A DNA stretch of 64,000 bases from Sulfomarinibacter sp963741385 (GTDB lineage Bacteria; Acidobacteriota; Thermoanaerobaculia; Thermoanaerobaculales; Sulfomarinibacteraceae). The stretch is from assembly GCA_963741385.1 (NCBI GenBank), contig CAVUHO010000010.1:806001-870000 (forward strand), read 5' to 3'. The stretch's first letter is position 1. Every line of letters begins with the position of its first letter. Positions 26,626 to 35,686 of this stretch are shown one piece after another. A program made the position numbers and the translations under genes. The notes under the pieces are model-generated. The model saw only the letters and a list, made by a program, of their open reading frames with translations. It made no database searches and had not been told where the DNA came from.

Positions 26626-28139
26626 GTCACCACCATGGCCAGCGCTTCGACCATCTGCGGGTCGAACTGGTGCCCCTTACCGCGGTTGATGATCTCGAGC
26701 GCGCGTGCGGTGCTGACCGTCGGGCGATACCTGCCCGGAGCGCTCAGCACGTCGAACACCTCGGCCACATGTACCAACCGGGAGAGGAACGGTATGGCCT
26801 CGCCGGTCAGCCGATCGGGGTACCCGGTTCCGTCCCAGCGCTCGTGATGGTGGCGGATGGCCGTGGAAACCTCGTCGAGCCCGGTGCCGATGAGAATCTG
26901 TTCGCCGAGGACCGGGTGCTTCTGGTACCTCGCGCGGTCGTCCTCGGTCGGTGTTCGGCTGCGGTAGGTCCGGTCGTAGTCGAGCTCGCGCATGCCGACA
27001 TCGTGAAGCAACCCTGCCAGTACTGCATCCTCGACCCGCGCCGGCGCGAGCTCGAGCTTCTGGGCGATGGCCATCGCGAGACGCGAGACGGCTTCCGAAT
27101 GGGCCACCAGATCCGGATACTTCTGGGCCCCGGGCTGCAGCAATCGGCGCGCCAGACAGCGGCGCGAGAACCGCAGGGTGGTTTTTTCCTGGGCATCCTC
27201 GGCCCGCGCACGCAACCTCGCCAGCGTGGCTCTCGCAGCATTCGCGCCGGCGCCTGAAATGACCGAGCCGACGAGGGCGCCGACTTCCGGCTGGTGGAGC
27301 AGCACGGCGGACGCAATCATCGGCGACGTTACCACATCGTTGACCGCGGGGACCCGGCGGACCTCGACGTGCCACGAACTCAAATCGTGAGTCTGCACTC
27401 CGGCTTCGGCGAGCGCCGACACCTGGTGGCGACAGAGGGCCTCACGATCGATCTCGGCACCCCCCGCGCGGGTGTTGATCAGGGTCGCCACACCCTCCGG
27501 CGTCGCCAGCGTGGCCGCGACCGCCGCCACCTGATTGTCGAGCAGGCAATCGAGGGCGGCATCGTGCAAGTTCTCGAGACCGGACTCGTCGAGCAGCGGC
27601 GGCCGCGACTCGCCGACCGGCGCTCGTCGCGATTTCGACGCCCTGGGCTCCGGAACCGGCACGAACTCCTCGTCTGCGATGACGAACCCGCTGCGGCGCG
27701 CGAAATCGACCATCGCCGCGGCAATCCTGCCCGCCTTGCTGATGTCGGGGCGTTCAAACAATTGTTTCCGGCCCTTGTCGCGGGCGTCGACAAACCCGAT
27801 GATCTCGTCGCCGACAATCAACGGCACCAGCAGCAGGCGCGTGTTGCCGGCCGATTTGATGTACTCGGCCAACGGTCCGAGCTCGTTTCTGTGGTTGTAG
27901 GCGACCGGCACGCCGCGCAGCTCGCGGACTCTCGCGACCATCGGGTCCTGCAGCCGGTGCTCGATCGCGAGCGGGTCGCGACGGCCGAAACCATACTGCG
28001 TGGCAAGGAGAAAAAGATCGCTCGGTCCGAAGAGATAGAGGGCGGCCCTCGTACACTGAATCTCCTCGAGAAACCGGAACAAGATCTCCTTGAAACCCCG
28101 TTCGACTTCCGGGGACCACCCGGGAATGGTCGCGCCCAT
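26622..28139 (-). CDS. GAF-like sensor with HD-GYP domain (probable cyclic-di-GMP phosphodiesterase)
   Basis: 505 residues from the ATG at 28139 with GGAGG upstream. Residues about 20-165 look like a GAF-type sensor (ALYLFGPSDLFLLATQYG, LLVPLIVGDEIIGFVDARDKG in two parts). A second poorly defined regulatory stretch is at about 190-310. The C-terminal HD-GYP domain has HSEAVSRLA, LLHDVGM, HPVLGEQIL and the full HHERWDGTGYPD motif, so the metal and GYP residues are all present. Such enzymes hydrolyse cyclic-di-GMP. The ligand of the sensor is unknown. It is coupled to smpB by a 4-nt overlap with no obvious functional link. Confidence 0.88.
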   Translation of the reverse strand: MGATIPGWSPEVERGFKEILFRFLEEIQCTRAALYLFGPSDLFLLATQYGFGRRDPLAIEHRLQDPMVARVRELRGVPVAYNHRNELGPLAEYIKSAGNTRLLLVPLIVGDEIIGFVDARDKGRKQLFERPDISKAGRIAAAMVDFARRSGFVIADEEFVPVPEPRASKSRRAPVGESRPPLLDESGLENLHDAALDCLLDNQVAAVAATLATPEGVATLINTRAGGAEIDREALCRHQVSALAEAGVQTHDLSSWHVEVRRVPAVNDVVTSPMIASAVLLHQPEVGALVGSVISGAGANAARATLARLRARAEDAQEKTTLRFSRRCLARRLLQPGAQKYPDLVAHSEAVSRLAMAIAQKLELAPARVEDAVLAGLLHDVGMRELDYDRTYRSRTPTEDDRARYQKHPVLGEQILIGTGLDEVSTAIRHHHERWDGTGYPDRLTGEAIPFLSRLVHVAEVFDVLSAPGRYRPTVSTARALEIINRGKGHQFDPQMVEALAMVVT

Positions 28140-28253
28140 ACCGCCGCCTCCACATCGCAAATATCGACTCACTCTACCACTCACGATGACGCGATGGTCG
28201 GCCCTCGACCCTCGAGAACCGGGCGAGTGACTTTATTCCGCGCGAGTCCGGGT

Positions 28254-28259
28254 TAGAAT
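28254..28259 (+). promoter_or_regulatory. Putative -10 element of a leaderless DUF4390-ntrY promoter
   Basis: TAGAAT, six bases (GCCGCC), then the ATG at 28266. There is no Shine-Dalgarno sequence in the gap. Confidence 0.5.
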
Positions 28260-28265
28260 GCCGCC

Positions 28266-28796
28266 ATGCCGGCAAGCCTGTGCGTGCTCGCGTTGGTCGC
28301 GGCCCTTGCCGCTGAACCGATGATCCTCGAAGTCGAACGGGGCGAGGAAACACTGATCATCTCATTTTCCCTTGACCAGGACCTCCCGGAATCGATCGAG
28401 CAGCCGCTTTCATCAGGCGCCACGGTGGTGCTCGACTACCCGCTCCGGGTGTACGCCCGGAGACGCGTTCTTCCCGACCGCAGGGTGTGGAAGGGGGTGG
28501 CTCGGGTGACAGTCAACTTCGATGCCGTGACCGGAAGATTTCTCTGCCAGTTGATCGTCAACGGTGACACCACGGCAAGCCGAGAGGTGCATTCGGTCAA
28601 AGAGGCGCGGGCGTGGCTGAAGTCGCCGCCCGCGGTCGAGTTGGACCTGCCCGAGGCTCGCCGGGACGCCGTGCTGCGGGTTCGCGTGCGAGCGGTGTTT
28701 GCCAGCGGAACCTCGTGGTTTGTATTCCCCTCCACCGACGGTACGGACTGGTATGAGGTGCGGCTCGATCCGGCCTCGGACGACAGCGGTGACTGA
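28266..28796 (+). CDS. DUF4390-like exported protein
   Basis: 176 residues. A short hydrophobic N-terminus (residues 3-16, ASLCVLALVAALAA) is probably a signal peptide or anchor. The body is beta-rich (LIISFSLDQDLPESIEQPL, VVLDYPLRVYARRR, WFVFPSTDG). DUF4390 genes are known to precede NtrY-type kinase genes, and here the kinase GTG lies inside its 3' end. The role may be envelope sensing for the kinase, which is inference from linkage. Confidence 0.72.
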   Translation: MPASLCVLALVAALAAEPMILEVERGEETLIISFSLDQDLPESIEQPLSSGATVVLDYPLRVYARRRVLPDRRVWKGVARVTVNFDAVTGRFLCQLIVNGDTTASREVHSVKEARAWLKSPPAVELDLPEARRDAVLRVRVRAVFASGTSWFVFPSTDGTDWYEVRLDPASDDSGD

Positions 28797-30930
28797 TACC
28801 GACGGCAACCGATCGGTGGCCGGTCTGCGCGCGTTCTGGAAGCGAAACTACAAAGAGAACCGGTTTCTCATCGGCGCTTTCGTTTTTCTGATGGCGTTGT
28901 CGGTCGGCGGGTTCTATATCCTGCAACGCGCGCGCGAGGCCTCTCCCGAAGAACTCACCAACCGACTTCTGCTCTTCGTCCTGTGGTACCTCGACATCTC
29001 GATGATCGTCATCTTGAGTTTCATCCTGCTGAGAAACCTGATCCGCCTGGCGATCGAGCGCCGGACCGGAGTCCTCGGCAGTCGATTCCGCACCAAGCTG
29101 GTTCTCACCTATGTGGGTCTGACCTTCGTGCCGGTGATCCTGATCTTTCTCATCGCCACCAATCTTCTTCAGGGATCCATCGACCGCTGGTTCTCGGCGC
29201 CGGTGGAGACCATTCTCCGCGGCGGCGCCGAGGTCACGGTCCAGCTCCGGGAACTGGTGGAGGACAACCTCGAACGCCAGGCAGCGGTGGCCGCAGAAGA
29301 GCTCAGGCGCAACCGGGACCGGACCGACCTCGTGCGCCTGCAACGCCTGCTCGGAGTCGATCTGCTGGCAGTGTACGACGGTGGCAATCTCCGGGAAGCG
29401 GTCGCCGACCCGCGCCGGATACCCGCCTCGCTACCCCCTCTGCGCTGGGAGAACCTGCCGCCGTCCGACGTCCGTTCCGACCGCTGGCGAGGCGGGCTCC
29501 TGATCCGTGCCTGGAGCCCGATCGACGACGAATCGCACGTCGTGGTCGGCAACATGCTGCCAAGCGAACTCCTCATCCATCTCGAAAACGCAATCGCCGC
29601 TCATGCGCAGTTTCAGGAGATGAAACGGATCCAGGGCACGATCACCGCCACCACCATTCTGGTCCTGTTGGCGGTCACTCTGCTGCTGCTGTTCGCCACC
29701 GTCTGGGTCGGGCTGTACCTGTCGCGCCGTTTTACGGAGCCGTTGTTGGCGGTGGCCAGCGCCACGCAAAGGGTCGCGGAAGGGGACGCTCTCGAAGAGG
29801 TGGGGGTGCCCGCCTCGGACGAGGTCGCCGTGCTGGTGGACTCGTTCAACGCCATGGTTCGAAGAGTCCGCTCCTCCGAGGCCGAGATTCTCGCCTCCAA
29901 CCAGGAGCTTGCCACCCTGTTGACGACGGTCCCGACCGGCGTGCTGTCGGTGGATGCCGCCGGTACCCGATTCAGGCCCAACCCGGCGGCCGCCCGATTG
30001 CTCGGCAATCCCGGCTGGGCCGACGACTGGCGTTTGCTCGAAGAGCTCAACCGACCGGGCCTCGAAGAGCTGTACGGGCGCCTGGTGACCGGGCAGGCGG
30101 AAAATCTGCGCTGCGAACTCGACCTGCAGACCAGCGGCGAGACGTTCCACGTCGACATCACGTCACGCCCACTGCCGGGCGGCGGCAGAGTGGTCGCCAT
30201 GGACGACTTCACCCAGCTCCTGCAGGCGCAAAGGCTGGCCGCCTGGAGCGAGGTCGCACAGAGGATCGCGCACGAGATCCGGAATCCCCTGACGCCGATC
30301 CGGCTCGCCGCCGAGCGCATCCAGAAGCGTGCAGCGACCCTGGACGAAGAGATGCGCACCATCGTGACCGAGGGGTGCGAGGCGATCGTCGCCCAGGTGT
30401 CCGGGCTCAAGGAGCTGGTGGACTCGTTTCAGCAGTACGCCCGCATGCCGACCATCTCCCCCCAGCCGTCGGACGTCGGGCGGATTCTTCGCGAGCTGTG
30501 TTCGCTGTACAACGGTGTTCGACCGGGGCTCGAGGTCACGGCCGACCTCCCCGACGACCCGATCATGGCGATGGTGGACCCGGTGCTGCTTCGTCAGGCA
30601 CTGGTCAACCTGCTCGACAACGCGGCCGCCGCGGTCGTCGATGAAGGCCGGGTGTCGCTTTCGGCCCGGGGCGTAGGGCATGACGTGATCCTCGAGGTCG
30701 AAGACACCGGCGTCGGGCTGCCGACCGAGGACACGGACGTCCTGCTGGAGCCCTTCTTCTCCACCAAAGGCCGGGGCTCCGGAATGGGTCTGGCATTGGT
30801 TCACCGGGTGGTTACGGACCACGGCGGCAGCCTCGAACTCGAGAACCTCGAACCGGCCGGGGCGCGGGTTCGTATCGTGCTCACCGGGGCGCGTTTGCCC
30901 GCGCCGCCGGGTGCACCCGCCACAGCCTGA
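28789..30930 (+). CDS. NtrY-like membrane sensor histidine kinase
   Basis: 713 residues from a GTG that overlaps the DUF4390 stop by 8 nt. The N-terminal membrane region has about three helices (residues 22-40, 60-82, 103-125). An extracytoplasmic segment, another helix (about 285-310) and a HAMP linker follow. A PAS-like region at about 380-480 precedes HisKA with AHEIRNPLTPIRLAAERI (phospho-accepting His) and HATPase with NLLDNA, DTGVGLP and GSGMGLALV. The order matches NtrY. No NtrX-type sigma-54 response regulator follows, so its partner must be elsewhere. Ligand unknown. Confidence 0.9.
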   Translation: MTDTDGNRSVAGLRAFWKRNYKENRFLIGAFVFLMALSVGGFYILQRAREASPEELTNRLLLFVLWYLDISMIVILSFILLRNLIRLAIERRTGVLGSRFRTKLVLTYVGLTFVPVILIFLIATNLLQGSIDRWFSAPVETILRGGAEVTVQLRELVEDNLERQAAVAAEELRRNRDRTDLVRLQRLLGVDLLAVYDGGNLREAVADPRRIPASLPPLRWENLPPSDVRSDRWRGGLLIRAWSPIDDESHVVVGNMLPSELLIHLENAIAAHAQFQEMKRIQGTITATTILVLLAVTLLLLFATVWVGLYLSRRFTEPLLAVASATQRVAEGDALEEVGVPASDEVAVLVDSFNAMVRRVRSSEAEILASNQELATLLTTVPTGVLSVDAAGTRFRPNPAAARLLGNPGWADDWRLLEELNRPGLEELYGRLVTGQAENLRCELDLQTSGETFHVDITSRPLPGGGRVVAMDDFTQLLQAQRLAAWSEVAQRIAHEIRNPLTPIRLAAERIQKRAATLDEEMRTIVTEGCEAIVAQVSGLKELVDSFQQYARMPTISPQPSDVGRILRELCSLYNGVRPGLEVTADLPDDPIMAMVDPVLLRQALVNLLDNAAAAVVDEGRVSLSARGVGHDVILEVEDTGVGLPTEDTDVLLEPFFSTKGRGSGMGLALVHRVVTDHGGSLELENLEPAGARVRIVLTGARLPAPPGAPATA

Positions 30931-30943
30931 TCAGATTGGCCCG

Positions 30944-30973
30944 TTGACCCTTTCGGCACCCCCTTGATACCAT
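30944..30973 (+). promoter_or_regulatory. Putative promoter of the TPR gene (leaderless)
   Basis: TTGACC (30944-30949), an 18-bp spacer and TACCAT (30968-30973). The ATG lies 7 nt after the -10 box, so transcription would begin at the start codon. Confidence 0.55.
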
Positions 30974-30980
30974 CGTTGGT

Positions 30981-33113
30981 ATGGCGTACCCCGGCAACCC
31001 CGAACTCTCTCCGCAAGCCCAGGATCGAGTGATGACCGCCTTCCGGCAGGTCGTCGGCAAGCTTCAAGAAGGCAGTCGAGAGGAAGCGCTGATCGGGCTG
31101 GAGTTCGTGCTGCGGCTCGACCCCGCCTACGCGCCCGCCCGCAATCTCCACCAGCAACTCTCGTCCGGGGCCGCCGAGATCGATCTCAATGAGATCGTCG
31201 CCGAACTCCAGGCGCCGACAACGGACGCCATCAACAGCTTGCTGGTGGAAGCGGTGGAGGACTTCAACAACCGCGACTTCGCGGCAGCCAGGCACAAAGT
31301 GGATCAGGTCCTTCTTGACCTCCCGGGACACCAGGAGGCGCGCCAGCTGCTGCGTGAGATCGAAGGCGCGACCAAGGGCGACACCCAGGTCAGAAACTTT
31401 CTCGACCAGGCGCGGGAGGCCCTGAGGAGGGGAGACTCCCAGGAAGCCGCCAACTTCGTCATGATGGCCCAGGCGCTCGATCCTCACCACGGGGGCATCT
31501 CGACCACGATCGCGGAGATCGAAGCCGCCGGTGATGTTTCCCTGTCACAGACCGGATTCGCACCGGAAAGCCCGGCGGAGGCAAGCCCAGGGTTCGCTCC
31601 ACCTGCCGCCTTGGGCCCTGTGTTCGGGGCCGCGGAGAGCGCCTCGGAGATGTTTGCCGACACCGCCGATCAGCTGTCGGCAACCATCGGCGACGACGCG
31701 GATGACGATACCGGCCAACCGGACTTTTCGGCGGCCGGCGCTGCGTCGGCGCCGGAATTCGACGCCGCGCCGCGAGCCCCGGAGCCGCCTCCGATCCGGG
31801 CGGAGGAACCCTATTACGAAGAAACCATGAGCGAAGTGTCGGAGCTTTTTCAGGAGGCTCCGGGGGCTTTCGCGGCCGAAGCCGGAGATCCTGCGTCCAG
31901 CGGCAAGCACAAGAAGATCCGTGAGCTCCTGTCGCGCGGCGGAACGGCGGCGGCTGCTGACGACTTCGCTTCCGCTATCGACGCCTGGTCGCGGGTCTTT
32001 CTCATCGACCCGGACCACGAGGAAGCTCATGACCGCATCGAGCACATCCGGCACGCCAAGGAGCAACTGGAGCGCCGCATCGAGCCCATGCTCACCGATG
32101 CGCACGACGCCCACGACAGCGGCAACGACGAGACCGCACACGATTTCGTCACCCGCGTCCTCGAGTTGTCGCCGAATCACGTCGATGCCCGTCGGCTCGC
32201 AGATGCGTTGGGCAGCCCCCAGGGCGCAGCCGCCGGCATGCCGGAGCTCGAGGATGATCTGTTCAACGACGATTTCAGCGCCACCGCCGATTTCGGCGCA
32301 GACGTCAGCCGGCCCCCCACCTCCCTCGAGGGCGAGTGGCGCACCCCGAAAAAACCAAAACGCCGGCTGCCGTGGCAGTTGTGGGCCGCCATCGGCACGG
32401 TCGGGGTCCTGGTGATCGCGTTCAGCCTGTGGGTCGCCTCCAACGTGATGCCTGAAAAGGCCCCGCCGGAAAAACGCATCGACGTGGTCAACCGGGTCCT
32501 CGTTCAGGCTGCGGAGTTCTACAACAAAAACCAGATCGAAGAAGCGATCGTCCTGCTCGAGCAGAATTCGGCGGATGACCCCTTCCAGTCCCGAATCAAC
32601 AAGCGGCTCGACGAGTACCGCTTGAAAGTCGCAACCCCGGTGCCGACGCCGGTGCCGGAGGGTTTGGCCACGTGTCGGGCCCTCCTCGCCGAAGGCCGGT
32701 GGATGGCGGCGTACGAGCGGGTCAAGGCCGAGTTGCGGCTGTTCCCGAACGACCCCGGTTTGGAGAAGGTGCGGCTCGAGATCCTCGAGGTCGAACCGGA
32801 GGCGGCGATTCTGCAGGGCGCCGTCATATCGGGTGATTTCCGCGCCGCGATCGCCGTCTGCAGGGATATGCTGGAGAAACGGCCCGATGATTCCGAGGTG
32901 CTCGATTTCTACGAGCGTACGCTGTTCAACGCCGGCATGGCCGAGCTTCGCGCATTCAACCTCCCGCAATCAGAGAGTTACCTGGTGGAACTCGCCGGAC
33001 GGCAACCCGACGACCTCGAGGTCAAGCGGGTGCTCGAGTTTGTCGAAAGCTACAAATCGCGGCCCGTGGACATGCAGCTCGAGATCTTCGTCGGGAGCAT
33101 CCCCTCACGATGA
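30981..33113 (+). CDS. Large TPR-repeat protein with one transmembrane helix
   Basis: 710 residues. TPR-like helical pairs occur at about 15-60, 85-165, 310-420 and 495-690, with typical segments such as REEALIGLEFVLRLDPAYAPAR, seen in two halves REEALIGLEF and VLRLDPAYAPAR. An Ala/Pro/Asp-rich acidic linker covers about 190-300. A single transmembrane helix at about 464-486 (LWAAIGTVGVLVIAFSLWVAS) follows a Lys/Arg-rich stretch. The long N-terminal part should be cytoplasmic and the C-terminal TPR part outside the membrane. No enzymatic motif. It overlaps the next gene by ATGA. Function unknown; probably a scaffold. Confidence 0.82.
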   Translation: MAYPGNPELSPQAQDRVMTAFRQVVGKLQEGSREEALIGLEFVLRLDPAYAPARNLHQQLSSGAAEIDLNEIVAELQAPTTDAINSLLVEAVEDFNNRDFAAARHKVDQVLLDLPGHQEARQLLREIEGATKGDTQVRNFLDQAREALRRGDSQEAANFVMMAQALDPHHGGISTTIAEIEAAGDVSLSQTGFAPESPAEASPGFAPPAALGPVFGAAESASEMFADTADQLSATIGDDADDDTGQPDFSAAGAASAPEFDAAPRAPEPPPIRAEEPYYEETMSEVSELFQEAPGAFAAEAGDPASSGKHKKIRELLSRGGTAAAADDFASAIDAWSRVFLIDPDHEEAHDRIEHIRHAKEQLERRIEPMLTDAHDAHDSGNDETAHDFVTRVLELSPNHVDARRLADALGSPQGAAAGMPELEDDLFNDDFSATADFGADVSRPPTSLEGEWRTPKKPKRRLPWQLWAAIGTVGVLVIAFSLWVASNVMPEKAPPEKRIDVVNRVLVQAAEFYNKNQIEEAIVLLEQNSADDPFQSRINKRLDEYRLKVATPVPTPVPEGLATCRALLAEGRWMAAYERVKAELRLFPNDPGLEKVRLEILEVEPEAAILQGAVISGDFRAAIAVCRDMLEKRPDDSEVLDFYERTLFNAGMAELRAFNLPQSESYLVELAGRQPDDLEVKRVLEFVESYKSRPVDMQLEIFVGSIPSR

Positions 33114-33592
33114 ATTTCCCGCCGGACGAAAACCCGCATGACTGGGACTCGTTGCCGGATCGCGACGATGTGCTCGAGACGAACGAAACCCCGCCCCCCC
33201 CGGATGACCTCGAACCACCGGTGTTGACGTTGATGGCCGCGTCGTGGGCGGATCTCGTCGGCGTGCTGGCGGTCTGTACCGGGGGGCTCCTCGCCGTCCT
33301 GGCTCTCGGCCAACGACCGGCGCTGGCGGCCTTCGGTTGGGCGGCGGCTCTTGCCCTCCTGTGGTGGGTCTGTGCTGCGGCAGCACTGGTGGTGGTTCGG
33401 CAGGGAACGCCCGGCATGCTTCTGGCCGGGTTGCGGTTTGGAGAACCGGTGCCGACGGCACGGGTCCCCCGGATCCTCGCGGCAGCCTTGCTGGGTGTCC
33501 TCACCCTGGGCCTTCCGGGTCTCCTCGGCGGTCATCTGTCGCCCCTGCGGATCGCGGCCGCGGTCGATCTGGTCGCCGACACCCCGGTCTGA
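33110..33592 (+). CDS. RDD-like small membrane protein
   Basis: 160 residues. A Pro/Asp/Glu-rich cytosolic head (1-38) precedes three hydrophobic segments (about 45-66, 70-100, 122-140). The segments SWADLVGVLAVCTGG and RQGTPGMLLAGLRF resemble the RDD family pattern (an Arg/Asp helix, then GxTPGKxxxGLRV). The ATG overlaps the TPR gene stop by 4 nt, suggesting the two proteins act together at the membrane. Substrate or role unknown. Confidence 0.65.
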   Translation: MNFPPDENPHDWDSLPDRDDVLETNETPPPPDDLEPPVLTLMAASWADLVGVLAVCTGGLLAVLALGQRPALAAFGWAAALALLWWVCAAAALVVVRQGTPGMLLAGLRFGEPVPTARVPRILAAALLGVLTLGLPGLLGGHLSPLRIAAAVDLVADTPV

Positions 33593-33680
33593 TCGTTCGT
33601 CTATTCAAGCCGCCTACCATTCGACGGAGAACGACGACGAATGCATCGCCGTCGCGACGGAACCCGGTGAGACATGCCGG

Positions 33681-33881
33681 CTAGGCGGTCGGCGGTTTGG
33701 GTCGTTTGAACACCATACCGATGTGATCGGTGGCGGCCGTTTTGTAGTTGATGGCGGTAATACCGACCAACTCCCAGCCCTCGTCCCCGAGGGCGTTGAG
33801 GTCACTCTCCTTGGCGGGGTCGATGCGGTAGTTTTCGGACCGGATGTTGATGATCCTGTACTCCCAGTGGACGATGTCCAT
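33681..33881 (-). CDS. Small DUF4177-like protein
   Basis: 66 residues from the ATG at 33881 with GGGAGG upstream. The pattern WEYRIINI ... LNALGDEGWELVGI ... GMVFKRP is that of DUF4177 proteins: a beta strand, a helix with GxEGWELV, then strands. Function unknown. It is a single gene between two rightward units. Confidence 0.72.
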   Translation of the reverse strand: MDIVHWEYRIINIRSENYRIDPAKESDLNALGDEGWELVGITAINYKTAATDHIGMVFKRPKPPTA

Positions 33882-33920
33882 GCCGTCCTCCCGACCCCTC
33901 GCTGTCGGCCGAGTGTACCA

Positions 33921-33949
33921 TCGACTTCTCACCCCGGTTGGGCTAAGTT
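33921..33949 (+). promoter_or_regulatory. Putative leaderless promoter of the glycosyltransferase-xerC unit
   Basis: TCGACT (33921-33926, four of six matches to the -35 consensus), a 17-bp spacer and TAAGTT (33944-33949). Six bases later comes the GTG start at 33956, with no ribosome binding site. Confidence 0.5.
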
Positions 33950-33955
33950 GGTTGG

Positions 33956-34747
33956 GTGCAAGCTTTCGACGCATCCGCCGCGGGCGGTGGGCGGCCGACG
34001 CTTCGACTCAGTGTCGTGATTCCGGCTTTCAACGAGGCCGAACGTCTGGCGCCGACGCTCGGCCGGGTTCTGTCCTTTCTCGCTGATTCACCCGATTGGC
34101 GGCCCGCGGAAATCATCGTCGTCGATGATGGTTCGGCGGACCGCACCGCCGACCTCGCCCGCTCGCATCCGACCGTCGACGGCGTCACCCTCTCAGTCGC
34201 TGTTCACGCCGTCAACCGGGGCAAGGGAGCGGCGGTTCGCACCGGGTTCGGGCGCTGCCGCGGTGCGTGGGTGCTGCTCACCGACGCCGACATGTCGGCG
34301 CCGATCGAGGATCTCGTGCTGTTGGCAGACGCAGCGGACGATCGGGTGGTGGCGGTCGGGTCGCGGGCGGTTGACCGCCGCCTGGTGACGCAGCGGCAAC
34401 CGCTCCACCGCGACCTCATGGGCCGCACATTCAACCTCGCCATCCGAACGTTGGGGCTGACCCGCCTGCACGACACTCAATGCGGGTTCAAGCTGTTTCC
34501 CGGGAATCTCGCCCGCGACCTCGCCCGCGCCCAGAAGCTGGACGGTTTTGCGTTCGATGTCGAAATCCTGGTGCTGGCGCGGCACTGGGGATACGGGATC
34601 GAGGAAGTGGGAGTCCACTGGCAGCACGTGGAAGCGTCCCGGGTCATGGCCATCCGCCACTCCAGCCAGATGCTGCGCGATGCACTCAAGCTGTGGTGGC
34701 GGCGGGCGACGCTCGCCCTGCCCGCTGACCCGCGAAAGCCCTCATGA
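33956..34747 (+). CDS. Family 2 glycosyltransferase (polyprenyl-phosphate glucosyltransferase, Alg5-like)
   Basis: 263 residues. The GT-A nucleotide-sugar motifs are VVIPAFNEAERL, VVDDGSADRT and the DxD-type TDADMSAPIEDL. The segments NRGKGAAVRTGF, GSRAVDRRLVTQRQP and HDTQCGFKLF are characteristic of the dolichyl/polyprenyl-phosphate beta-glucosyltransferase subgroup. No transmembrane tail is present. It would load glucose or another hexose onto a lipid carrier for surface glycan assembly. Its TGA overlaps the xerC ATG. Confidence 0.83.
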   Translation: MQAFDASAAGGGRPTLRLSVVIPAFNEAERLAPTLGRVLSFLADSPDWRPAEIIVVDDGSADRTADLARSHPTVDGVTLSVAVHAVNRGKGAAVRTGFGRCRGAWVLLTDADMSAPIEDLVLLADAADDRVVAVGSRAVDRRLVTQRQPLHRDLMGRTFNLAIRTLGLTRLHDTQCGFKLFPGNLARDLARAQKLDGFAFDVEILVLARHWGYGIEEVGVHWQHVEASRVMAIRHSSQMLRDALKLWWRRATLALPADPRKPS

Positions 34748-35676
34748 CCATTGGTACGGGCAACTCGGTGGCGTCGTCATGGCTGGTGGAGCGATTTCTC
34801 GAGCACCTCGAGTGGGAACGCAACCTCTCGCCGGCGACCCTGCGCGCCTATCGCCGCGAGGTCCTGACGTTTATCGACTTCGCCGTCTCGGCCCTCGCGG
34901 TGTCGGCGCCGAATGCGGTGTCCCCGAGCGCGCCGCGCTCCTACCTCGCCCACCTCCACTCACGCGGTCTCGCGCCGCGCTCGGTGGCACGCGCGCTGGC
35001 CTGCCTGCGTACCTATTTCGGCTTCCTCCTCGCCGAGGACGTGGTGGCATCGAACCCGGCGACGACGGTTCCCCACCCCAGGGGGACGAACCCCACCCCG
35101 GAGGTCGCCGACCGCTATGCCATCGAAGAGCTTCTGGAGGGTTTTGCGGACACCCCCGCGGGTCGTCGCGACCGGGCGGCGATCGAGCTCCTGTATGCCG
35201 CGGGATTACGTGTCGGCGAGCTGGTCGGACTCGACCTCGCGGATGTCCGTTTGTCGCAGCGAACCCTCCGGGTTCGCGGGAAGGGACGCAAAGAACGGCT
35301 CGTGCCGTTCGGGCGGCCGGCGGCGGCGGCCCTGGAAGCGTATCTGCCGGTGCGGGCTGAGTGGCGGAGCCGCCAGGGTGACGAAGACGACCCCCTGTTC
35401 GTCAACCAGCGCGGCGGACGCCTCAGCGACCGCTCGGTCCGGCGGTTGCTCGACGCCGCGGTTCGCCGCACCGCCGACCTCGCCCACCTCCACCCGCACG
35501 CGCTGCGCCACGCCTTCGCCACCCATCTCCTGGAGGCTGGCATGGACCTGCGGGCTATTCAGGAGCTTCTCGGCCACAGCTCACTCGCCACCACCCAGGT
35601 CTACACTAGGGTCGATCTCGCGCACCTCATGGAAGTCCACCGCCGCAGTCACCCCAGGGCGCGGGGCTCTGACTGA
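34744..35676 (+). CDS. xerC: Tyrosine recombinase XerC/XerD-like
   Basis: 310 residues. An N-terminal SAM-like core-binding domain (about 10-115) is followed by the catalytic domain with the complete set: Arg156 (GLRVGEL), Lys180 (RGKGRKE), His252 and Arg255 (HALRH), His278 (LLGHSS) and Tyr287 (QVYTRV). Xer enzymes resolve chromosome dimers at dif near the terminus. Size, full motifs and lack of phage neighbours support a housekeeping Xer rather than an integrase. XerC and XerD cannot be told apart here. It is convergent with the small gene at 35.7 kb and close to dprA-trmFO, a linkage also seen in Firmicutes. Confidence 0.88.
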   Translation: MTIGTGNSVASSWLVERFLEHLEWERNLSPATLRAYRREVLTFIDFAVSALAVSAPNAVSPSAPRSYLAHLHSRGLAPRSVARALACLRTYFGFLLAEDVVASNPATTVPHPRGTNPTPEVADRYAIEELLEGFADTPAGRRDRAAIELLYAAGLRVGELVGLDLADVRLSQRTLRVRGKGRKERLVPFGRPAAAALEAYLPVRAEWRSRQGDEDDPLFVNQRGGRLSDRSVRRLLDAAVRRTADLAHLHPHALRHAFATHLLEAGMDLRAIQELLGHSSLATTQVYTRVDLAHLMEVHRRSHPRARGSD

Positions 35677-35686
35677 ACGCAGCGGA

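Noticed and set aside
34744..35676. Integrase of a mobile element
   Set aside because: No phage, plasmid or att-like sequence nearby. Size, complete Xer motifs and linkage to dprA-trmFO fit a housekeeping recombinase.
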